In this document: positions 1 through 5,210 of the stretch, one piece after another
Layout: every line of letters begins with the position of its first letter
Numbering within the stretch: the first letter of the stretch is position 1
Origin: Candidatus Atribacteria bacterium
Lineage (GTDB): Bacteria > Atribacterota > JALVIU01
Direction of reading: 5' to 3'
DNA length: 5,365 nucleotides
Assembly (NCBI GenBank): GCA_027028665.1
Contig: JALVIU010000103.1
Location: forward strand, 1-5,365
Position numbers and translations under genes: made by a program
The notes under the pieces: model-generated
Databases searched by the model: none
What the model was told of the DNA's origin: nothing
The model's input: only the letters and a program-made list of their open reading frames with translations

Positions 1-13
1 GTCTGGCCTTTTT
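1..13. terminator. Possible half of a terminator hairpin at the window edge
   Basis: The plus strand begins GTCTGGCCTTTTT, which looks like the second stem arm plus T-run of an intrinsic terminator. On the minus strand it reads AAAAAGGCCAGAC, 5 nt after the TAG of the EF-G-like gene, as the first arm of a bidirectional hairpin would. The matching arm would lie just outside the window, so this cannot be confirmed here. Confidence 0.35.
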
Positions 14-18
14 AATAT

Positions 19-2109
19 CTATCCGTTTTCTTCTTGGTCTTTCTTTGACTGCTCAATGATGGCTTGGGCAATTTGAGGTGGAACCTCCTCATAATGAGAG
101 AACTTCATCTTAAACATGCCTCTCCCTTGTGTAAGAGACCTTAAATCAATGGCGTATTTAAATACTTCAGCCAAAGGTACCATAGCTTTTATTATCTGAT
201 TTTGACCCTTTGGCTCCATACCGGAAATTCTTCCACGCTTACTATTTAAGTCTCCTATTACATCACCCATATATTCCTTTGGAACTTCTACCTCAAGTTC
301 CATAATAGGTTCTAAAAGGACAGGATTTGCCTCTTTTGCTCCTTTCTTAAAAGCCATCGAAGCAGCTAGCTTAAATGCAAGTTCTGATGAGTCTACAGGA
401 TGGTAAGATCCATCATATACTACTACTTTTACATCTATAACAGGATATCCTGCCAAAATACCAGTTTTCATTGCCTCTACTACGCCTTTTTCTACAGCAG
501 GTATATATTGCTTTGGTATGACACCCCCTACTATTCTACTTTCAAACTCAAATCCTCCACCACGAGGTAAAGGAGAAATCTCCAAGAAACAATGTCCATA
601 CTGCCCTCTTCCACCCGACTGCTTTTTATATTTACCTTCAGATTTTACAGTTTTCTTGATCGTTTCTTTATATGCCACCTTTGGTAACTGTTTTTCTACC
701 TCTACGCCGAATTTCTCTTTTAGCTCTTCAATTATTATATCTATATGGGAATCACCCATTCCAGAAAGGATAGTCTCACCTGTATCATTATCACGGTGAA
801 CTCTTACTGTAGGATCCTCTTCCATCATTTTGGTAAGTGCACCACTTAATTTATCCTCATCACCTTTGCTCTTCGGATAAATAGCATATGAAATAATGGG
901 ATCTGGGAATTCTATAGGTTCAAATATCACAGGATGATCCTTCGTACATAGTGTATCACCTGTAGATACATTTTTGAGTTTTGCTACAACTCCAATATCT
1001 CCTGCAATAATTTCATCCTGCATTACCTGTTCTTTACCTTTTAACTTAAATAACTTTCCTAATTTTTCTGTTTCTTTTTTTGTAGAATTAAATATCTCCA
1101 TATCTGATTTAAGTACGCCAGAAAACACCCTAAAATAGCTTAAGGTGCCCATATATGGATCAGCCACGGTTTTAAATACCAAAGCAGCTGGGGGTTCACT
1201 TATATCAGGATGAATAACTATTTCACTCCCATCTTCTGAAAGTACCTTTATATCAGGTCTATCTAATGGAGAAGGAAGATACTCTACAATAAAATCAAGC
1301 AGAGGTTCTATCCCTATATTAGACAAAGCAGATCCACATAGAATTGGCTCTATTTGACCAGAAAGAATTCCTTTACGAAGAGCAGAAATTATCTCTTCAT
1401 CACTTAACTCTTCTCCTTCTAAATATTTCACAAGGAGATCATCATCTAACTCAGAAACGGATTCTATAAGCTTTTCCTTGTACTCTTCTGCTTGCGACTT
1501 TAATTCTTCTGGCACTTCTTCTTCTTTAAATCTATCTTTTTTAGCAGAAGGATCGTATACTATAGCCTTCATCTTAACAATATCTATAACACCTTTAAAG
1601 TCAGATTCCTTTCCAATAGGAATTTGAATAGGGACACAAGAGGTGCCAAATTTATCTCTTATTTCATCTACCACTTTAAAAAAGTCTGCACGTTCTCTAT
1701 CCATCTTATTGATAAAGAATAATCTTGAAAGGCCTCTTTCTTCAGCAAAGGCCCACATTCTCTCTGTCTGCACCTCTACCCCAGAAACAGCGCATACAGT
1801 AATAAGAGCGGTTTCCACAGCTTTTAAACTATTTTGTGCATCAAATGTAAAATCCAGGTAACCAGGTGTATCTATAATATTTACCCTATTACCTTTCCAA
1901 TCACAGAATGCAAGAGCTGCATTAATGGATATCCCTCTTTTTGTTTCAGAAGGCATATAATCTGTAGTAGCAGTTCCATTATCAACTCTTCCAAGTCTTG
2001 ACACAGCGCCAGAATCAAATAGTAATGCCTCTGTTAAAGAAGTTTTACCTGAGGATCCATGTCCTACAATACTTAAATTCCTAATATTACTGGTAGTTAA
2101 CTTAGCCAT
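19..2109 (-). CDS. fusA: Elongation factor G-like translational GTPase (EF-G paralogue type)
   Basis: This 696-aa protein has the full five-domain EF-G layout. The G domain (about 1-285) has P-loop GHGSSGKT at 16-23, switch I RGISI at 58-62, DTPGYLDF at 80-87, NKMD at 134-137 and GSA at 259-261. Domain II is about 300-395, domain III about 400-475, domain IV about 478-600 (QSGGRGQYGH; tip GSYHPVDSSELAF with H570) and domain V about 602-690 (GDVIGDLNSKRGRISGM, LRSLTQGRG). Canonical EF-G has AHIDAGKT, RGITI and DTPGHVDF. Here the catalytic His after DTPG is Tyr84, a feature of the EF-G-like (FusA2-type) group. EF-G moves tRNA and mRNA on the ribosome at the cost of GTP. This paralogue type may do so slowly, or act in another ribosomal step. 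The domain IV tip that enters the decoding site is kept. It is the last gene of the operon, 11 nt after its neighbour. The symbol marks the family; fusA2 may be more apt if a canonical fusA exists elsewhere. Confidence 0.9.
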   Translation of the reverse strand: MAKLTTSNIRNLSIVGHGSSGKTSLTEALLFDSGAVSRLGRVDNGTATTDYMPSETKRGISINAALAFCDWKGNRVNIIDTPGYLDFTFDAQNSLKAVETALITVCAVSGVEVQTERMWAFAEERGLSRLFFINKMDRERADFFKVVDEIRDKFGTSCVPIQIPIGKESDFKGVIDIVKMKAIVYDPSAKKDRFKEEEVPEELKSQAEEYKEKLIESVSELDDDLLVKYLEGEELSDEEIISALRKGILSGQIEPILCGSALSNIGIEPLLDFIVEYLPSPLDRPDIKVLSEDGSEIVIHPDISEPPAALVFKTVADPYMGTLSYFRVFSGVLKSDMEIFNSTKKETEKLGKLFKLKGKEQVMQDEIIAGDIGVVAKLKNVSTGDTLCTKDHPVIFEPIEFPDPIISYAIYPKSKGDEDKLSGALTKMMEEDPTVRVHRDNDTGETILSGMGDSHIDIIIEELKEKFGVEVEKQLPKVAYKETIKKTVKSEGKYKKQSGGRGQYGHCFLEISPLPRGGGFEFESRIVGGVIPKQYIPAVEKGVVEAMKTGILAGYPVIDVKVVVYDGSYHPVDSSELAFKLAASMAFKKGAKEANPVLLEPIMELEVEVPKEYMGDVIGDLNSKRGRISGMEPKGQNQIIKAMVPLAEVFKYAIDLRSLTQGRGMFKMKFSHYEEVPPQIAQAIIEQSKKDQEENG

Positions 2110-2113
2110 ACTT

Positions 2114-2122
2114 ATCCCCCTT
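2114..2122 (-). promoter_or_regulatory. Ribosome binding site of the EF-G-like gene
   Basis: The minus strand reads TAAGGGGGATAAGTATG. The purine run AAGGGGGAT begins inside the TAA stop of the exported thioredoxin gene and ends 4 nt before the ATG at 2109, which fixes that start and suggests coupling to the gene before it. Confidence 0.65.
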
Positions 2123-2927
2123 ATTCAGTTTTATTATTAGAGACATTATATATTAAAACGGTAGAAAAACCTTTTGAAAGCATCTCAGTACCTAAGGCCT
2201 CTAAGTCTTCCTTTTTATCTCCTATAAGAATATATTTCTTATCTAGAGGAAGCTTAGACAAAAACTTATCTTTAAAGGTTGAAATGGTAGTCTTCACCAG
2301 GTCTTTAATGTCCTCAAACTCTTTCTTGTTTTCGCCATTTAAGAAATCATATACTTTTACAAAGGGATCATTTTTTGCAACAAACAATAGATCTTCAAGA
2401 GAAATTGATATTACCTTATCTGAACCTCTATACTTTCCAACTACAGGTTTCTTCATATAATCTCCAAATTTTATATTTTTTTCAAAAATTCTTTGACCTA
2501 TATACTTAAGCACAGGAATTATTTTGTCTGGTGGCAAATATCCAGGCAATAATGTCATGGCTTCCTGTTTTTCGTTAAAAAAAATAAGGGTAGGAGTACC
2601 CCTTATTTTAAATCCTGCTGCAAAAGTCTGAGGGGTTAATTCATATTGTTTGTAGTGGAAAGTCTTTTTATCATCAAGGGAAAGCTCTATAGTAATATAG
2701 TGAGCATTTAATATATTGGCCACATTATCGTCGGCAAAGGTTACAGTTTTAAGTTTTTTACAATATACGCAGTGCTCACTATCTACTACTACTAAAGCCG
2801 TTTTTTGCTCAATTTGTAAAAGTTTAAAGCCTATGTCAAAATCATAGAAATAGACCTTCCCTTGAGAATAAGCTAATAAAGTAAAGGCTAAAAATATTAG
2901 GGTAAAAATAAAAATTTTCTTGTACAA
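2121..2927 (-). CDS. Exported thioredoxin-fold protein (CVYC) with a C-terminal degenerate rhodanese-like domain
   Basis: This 268-aa protein starts at TTG. Residues 1-21 form a classic signal peptide: a KK n-region, a hydrophobic core and a likely cut after AYS. There is no lipobox. Residues about 25-150 are a thioredoxin-like fold of the SoxW / thioredoxin_2 type. They contain VVVDSEHCVYCKKLKTVTF with C53 and C56, the only cysteines, and the cis-proline P112 in IRGTPTLIFF. Residues about 172-264 look like a rhodanese fold: ISLEDLL, then FVKVYDF, KKEFEDIKDL, LPLDKKYILIGDKKED and MLSKGFSTVLIYN, in the usual rhodanese order. The residue expected to be the catalytic Cys is Gly236, so sulfurtransferase activity is unlikely. 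Acting outside the membrane, it is the natural acceptor of electrons from CcdA, encoded two genes upstream. The start lies 3 nt after the thioredoxin stop. The thioredoxin call is strong; the rhodanese reading is an inference from pattern alone. Confidence 0.85.
   Translation of the reverse strand: MYKKIFIFTLIFLAFTLLAYSQGKVYFYDFDIGFKLLQIEQKTALVVVDSEHCVYCKKLKTVTFADDNVANILNAHYITIELSLDDKKTFHYKQYELTPQTFAAGFKIRGTPTLIFFNEKQEAMTLLPGYLPPDKIIPVLKYIGQRIFEKNIKFGDYMKKPVVGKYRGSDKVISISLEDLLFVAKNDPFVKVYDFLNGENKKEFEDIKDLVKTTISTFKDKFLSKLPLDKKYILIGDKKEDLEALGTEMLSKGFSTVLIYNVSNNKTE
2145..2150 (-). promoter_or_regulatory. Possible internal -10 box ahead of the EF-G-like gene
   Basis: A perfect TATAAT lies in the last codons of the exported thioredoxin-like gene, which would give a leader of about 29 nt before the ATG at 2109. 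No good -35 box is found 17 or 18 nt upstream (AAGGTT or AAAGGT), and such hexamers are common by chance in AT-rich DNA. It could allow the GTPase to be expressed apart from the redox genes. Confidence 0.22.
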
Positions 2928-2930
2928 AAC

Positions 2931-3251
2931 CTATACCTCCTTCCATTTAGACAAAAATTGTTCTAATTCATGCTGGGGTACAAAGCCTACTTTTCTATCT
3001 TTCTCTTCCCCCTCTACAAATATTACCAATGTAGGCACAGAAAAGATACCATATACTGCCCCTGCCTCTGGAAATAAAGTAACATTGATTGACAAAAACT
3101 CAAACATCTTAAATTTTGGATCTCTTGAAGTCCTTTCCAAAATAGGAAGAATGGCTTCGCAAGGCCTACATGCCTCGCCCCAAAAATCTACAAAAATTAG
3201 CTTTTTTTCCCCTAACTCTCTTTCTAATTCTTCAAAACTTACCTCTCTCAT
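2931..3251 (-). CDS. Thioredoxin with CRPC active site (cytosolic)
   Basis: This 106-aa protein has the length of a single-domain thioredoxin, with no signal peptide and only two cysteines. The active site is FWGEACRPCEAILP with C28 and C31, where classical thioredoxin has WCGPC. The cis-proline is P73 in FSVPTLVIF, and D22 (FVDFW) matches the conserved buried Asp. A C-terminal helix follows (QHELEQFLSKWKEV). It would act as a dithiol reductant in the cytosol, and its position right after ccdA makes CcdA its likely partner. The ATG at 3251 follows the ccdA TAG with no spacer, and its ribosome site GGAGG lies in the last two Gly codons of ccdA. The Arg in the CxxC loop is expected to alter redox potential or partner choice compared with CGPC. 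The fold is certain; the exact physiological substrate is inferred from context only. Confidence 0.9.
   Translation of the reverse strand: MREVSFEELERELGEKKLIFVDFWGEACRPCEAILPILERTSRDPKFKMFEFLSINVTLFPEAGAVYGIFSVPTLVIFVEGEEKDRKVGFVPQHELEQFLSKWKEV
2935..2940 (-). promoter_or_regulatory. Ribosome binding site that decides the TTG start of the exported thioredoxin-like gene
   Basis: GGAGGT at 2940-2935 (minus strand) lies in the Lys-Glu-Val codons that end the thioredoxin gene and stands 7 nt before TTG at 2927-2925. No ATG or GTG in the right frame is near, and the signal peptide begins directly after this TTG, so the non-ATG start is well supported. Confidence 0.8.
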
Positions 3252-3965
3252 CTATCCTCCAAGTTTATTTAGTATTTCAAATTTTCCCAATACTATTATT
3301 ATTCCAATACTTATTAATAGCAAACCAGATATTATATTTATTACCTTCTCAAATTTTTTATATCCCTTTATAAATTTTACAAAATAATTTATAAAAACTG
3401 CGGCAAGGATAAAAGGAATACCCATACCTAAAGAATATACAAATAAAAGAAAAGCGGCTTTCCATATATTATAAGAAGAAGAAGCCAAAAGCAAAATAGA
3501 ACCTAATATAGGCCCTATACAAGGAGACCAAACTAAAGCAAAAGAAAAGCCTAATAAAAATGAACGCAAAGGTGTAATTTCTCTTTTCTTTATGTTTAAA
3601 TTTACACCTCTTTCTAAAAAACCAATATTAAAAACCCTTAAAAAGTGAAGACCAAATATAATTACAATACTCCCAGCTATTACATTAAAGATAATTCTAT
3701 ATTTTACTAATAAAGTGCTTATAAAACCTGAAGAAGCTCCAAGTAAAACAAATACAAAGGAAAGCCCTATTACGAATAAAATTGTATGGAACAATACCCT
3801 TTGTGCCTCTTTTTTGTTCTTTTGGCCTGTAAGAGAAATGCCAAAAATATAGGATAAGAAACCGGGTATTACCGGAAGAACACAGGGAGAAAGAAAGCTC
3901 AAGAGCCCACCTGTAAAAGCTGAAACAAAAGTTACATCTACTGCATTAATTCCTAAATTTTGCAT
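3252..3965 (-). CDS. ccdA: CcdA-type thiol-disulfide transporter (cytochrome c biogenesis / DsbD transmembrane family)
   Basis: This 237-aa inner-membrane protein takes electrons from cytosolic thioredoxin and passes them to thioredoxin-like proteins on the outer face of the membrane. Six hydrophobic helices are visible at roughly residues 11-40, 57-80, 92-112, 134-160, 168-196 and 207-227. The two signature cysteines are C28 in SFLSPCVLPVIPGFLSYI (helix 1) and C149 in ALVWSPCIGPILGS (helix 4). Both are flanked by the prolines typical of CcdA, and they are the only cysteines in the protein. The length matches stand-alone CcdA rather than full DsbD, which carries extra periplasmic domains; here those roles fall to separate genes. 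The ATG at 3965 is preceded by AGGTGAT, a strong ribosome site that starts on the last base of the PRC gene's TAG. The stop codon TAG directly abuts the ATG of the thioredoxin gene, with no gap. The family call is secure. Confidence 0.93.
   Translation of the reverse strand: MQNLGINAVDVTFVSAFTGGLLSFLSPCVLPVIPGFLSYIFGISLTGQKNKKEAQRVLFHTILFVIGLSFVFVLLGASSGFISTLLVKYRIIFNVIAGSIVIIFGLHFLRVFNIGFLERGVNLNIKKREITPLRSFLLGFSFALVWSPCIGPILGSILLLASSSYNIWKAAFLLFVYSLGMGIPFILAAVFINYFVKFIKGYKKFEKVINIISGLLLISIGIIIVLGKFEILNKLGG
3256..3260 (-). promoter_or_regulatory. Ribosome binding site of the thioredoxin gene inside the ccdA coding end
   Basis: The minus-strand sequence GGAGGATAGATG places GGAGG in the last two Gly codons of ccdA, followed by its TAG and at once by the thioredoxin ATG. 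This fixes the thioredoxin start and implies translational coupling with ccdA. Confidence 0.8.
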
Positions 3966-3973
3966 ATTATCAC

Positions 3974-4813
3974 CTACCCTGATATGTCTACACTCATAGA
4001 CAATTCTAAGAATTTACCTTCCTTTTGAACCCTATCCAACACATCTTCATCGATAATAGTATCTTTGGGTACAAGTATTTGTCCATTTCGCGTAAGAATA
4101 TCTTTTACAACCCTTTTTCCCATAAGATACTTCCTTTGTCTTTCTTGAAAAATCTTTTTAAGATCTACCTCTTTTTTTGCAGAAGCTATAAGTAAATTCT
4201 TTTCCTCTTGAGTAGGTCCATCTATTTCTTTAGGAGTTGAGTTCTCTTCTTTCTTTATAGTTTTTACAGATTTCTTTTTTTCAGCTTTATCTTCTCTCCT
4301 TTCCTCTTTTAATTTTTCCTTTTTCTCAAGAGAAGATAATAGTCTCTCCTTTGAATCCTCCTTTGTAATAATTATACCTTTCCCTATCGTAAGTACTTCT
4401 TCCGAGGGTAGAAACCTTACATCATTTTCTGCATCTATTTCATAAGAGACTATTTTACCATTCTTCTCTATAAAAAATTCCTCCACCTGACCAAGAAACT
4501 CTCCCCTTTGAGTAAGAACCCTTGATCCTAAAAGTTGAATACCACGCAAAAGTACATCTTCTATTTCTGGAAAATCATCTACTTTAGAAAGATCTCCTTT
4601 GTTATCGATAGTAACAGCACTCTCTCCTATTCCAAAGATTTTATCAAAGGTTATTATTTTAGCTCCTTTAAACCACTCTCTGTCTTCTACTACTATCCCT
4701 ATTATTTCTGGTTTATGTGGATCAGGAATAAGCATTCTTACAGTTCCTATTTCTTCTCCCTCTTCTATACTCACAACAGGTAAACCTGTAATATTTTTAC
4801 TACCTCTTAACAT
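3974..4813 (-). CDS. PRC-barrel domain protein (two barrels, charged linker, C-terminal domain)
   Basis: This 279-aa protein has no signal peptide, membrane segment or cysteine. Residues about 4-75 form a first PRC-barrel-like unit (GLPVVSIEEGEEIGTVRMLI, then IIGIVVEDREWFKGAKIITF). Residues about 92-152 form a second (LLGSRVLTQRGEFLGQVEEF, then GKIVSYEID, ending in FLPSEEVLTIGKGIIIT). Residues about 153-205 are a Lys/Glu-rich, probably coiled or disordered linker. Residues about 230-275 form a small C-terminal unit (GKRVVKDILTRNGQILVPKD, then DEDVLDRVQKEG). I infer that this unit resembles the 'GR.LA.D..D..G.ii..gt.i....l..i...G' repeat found in RNA polymerase beta and in some other PRC-barrel proteins. 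PRC barrels occur in photosynthetic reaction-centre H subunits, RimM and YlmC/YmxH-like proteins and usually mediate binding to protein or RNA. The ATG has GAAGGT very close and AAGGAGAT about 14 nt upstream. The molecular function is not known. Confidence 0.8.
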   Translation of the reverse strand: MLRGSKNITGLPVVSIEEGEEIGTVRMLIPDPHKPEIIGIVVEDREWFKGAKIITFDKIFGIGESAVTIDNKGDLSKVDDFPEIEDVLLRGIQLLGSRVLTQRGEFLGQVEEFFIEKNGKIVSYEIDAENDVRFLPSEEVLTIGKGIIITKEDSKERLLSSLEKKEKLKEERREDKAEKKKSVKTIKKEENSTPKEIDGPTQEEKNLLIASAKKEVDLKKIFQERQRKYLMGKRVVKDILTRNGQILVPKDTIIDEDVLDRVQKEGKFLELSMSVDISG

Positions 4814-4823
4814 ATACCTTCTT

Positions 4824-5150
4824 TTATCTCCTTTTTTTCAAAATATCCTGAATGTATCGCAATATTTCTTCTATTTCCTTTTCATGTCCTTTTTTGTCCC
4901 TTATTTTATTTGCCTTTTCTATCCATGCAAGAGCTTCTTCATATCTTTTCATAATTTTATATATATTTCCTATTTTAACATATATAATTATTCTGATTTC
5001 AGAATCAACCTTTAAATATTTTAGAACCTTCTTCCAACTTTCTATAGCATCTCTATATTTCTTTTTTTCTTCAAAATCAAAACCCAGAACAAAATAAAAG
5101 ATAACAGGATCTGCTATACGTTCTTCAATACCCTTAAGTATATCAAACAT
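4824..5150 (-). CDS. Small TPR-like helical repeat protein
   Basis: This 108-aa protein appears to be almost wholly helical, with two TPR-like repeats. Repeat one covers about residues 19-50, with the pattern FYFVLGFDFEEKKKYRDAIE, then SWKKVLKY. Repeat two covers about 52-83, with YVKIGNIYKIMKRYEEALAW. The small, large and aromatic spacing (G..Y....Y.EAL....KA) is that of TPR helices A and B. A charged C-terminal helix follows and ends in KKRR. There is no signal peptide or membrane segment and no cysteine, so it is probably cytosolic. TPR repeats bind protein partners and the partner here is unknown. The ATG at 5150 has AAAAGGAT just upstream as its ribosome site, and no earlier in-frame start is apparent. 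It is the first gene after the predicted promoter and lies 10 nt before the PRC-barrel gene. The TPR call is good; the cellular role is not known. Confidence 0.75.
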   Translation of the reverse strand: MFDILKGIEERIADPVIFYFVLGFDFEEKKKYRDAIESWKKVLKYLKVDSEIRIIIYVKIGNIYKIMKRYEEALAWIEKANKIRDKKGHEKEIEEILRYIQDILKKRR

Positions 5151-5181
5151 GATACATCCTTTTAAGATGCAAACAGTCTAT

Positions 5182-5210
5182 ATTATATATCAAATTTAAT
5201 TTTTTTACAA
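5182..5210 (-). promoter_or_regulatory. Predicted sigma-70-type promoter for the TPR/PRC/ccdA/thioredoxin operon
   Basis: On the minus strand TTGTAA (5210-5205, four of six matches to TTGACA) is followed after exactly 17 nt by a perfect TATAAT (5187-5182). Transcription would start near 5174-5177, about 25 nt before the ATG at 5150. The -35 box consists of the last Leu codon and stop codon of the rhomboid gene. The region is very AT-rich, so a chance match is possible, but the spacing and the position in the longest intergenic gap of the window support it. Confidence 0.55.

Noticed and set aside
518-1861. Short plus-strand open frames (518-799, 1643-1861) inside the EF-G-like gene
   Set aside because: They are fully antisense to conserved EF-G domains and their translations have no recognisable features.
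2121-2927. Reading the exported protein as a lipoprotein or as a membrane-anchored DsbD fragment
   Set aside because: There is no Cys near the end of the signal peptide and no other hydrophobic segment long enough to cross the membrane, so a cleaved signal peptide fits better.
2920-3387. A long plus-strand open frame of 155 codons opposite the thioredoxin and ccdA genes
   Set aside because: It is antisense to two well-supported genes with recognisable active sites, its translation is low-complexity Ser/Asn/Pro/Ile without any known motif, and it has no convincing ribosome site.
4824-4840. Run of seven A (minus strand) before an AGGAG sequence at the end of the TPR gene, resembling a programmed frameshift site
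   Set aside because: The normal frame ends only three codons later and the shifted frame ends within about nine codons without joining the PRC gene. Lys codons and a ribosome site for the next gene explain the sequence.
4535-5097. Several overlapping plus-strand open frames rich in Phe, Tyr, Ile and Ser that look like membrane proteins
   Set aside because: They arise because the opposite strand encodes Lys/Glu-rich helical proteins (AAA, GAA and GAG codons read as TTT, TTC and CTC). They show no transport motif and overlap the TPR and PRC genes.
5151-5204. Possible terminator after the rhomboid gene
   Set aside because: The gap is almost all A and T and has no GC-containing inverted repeat followed by a T-run on the minus strand.
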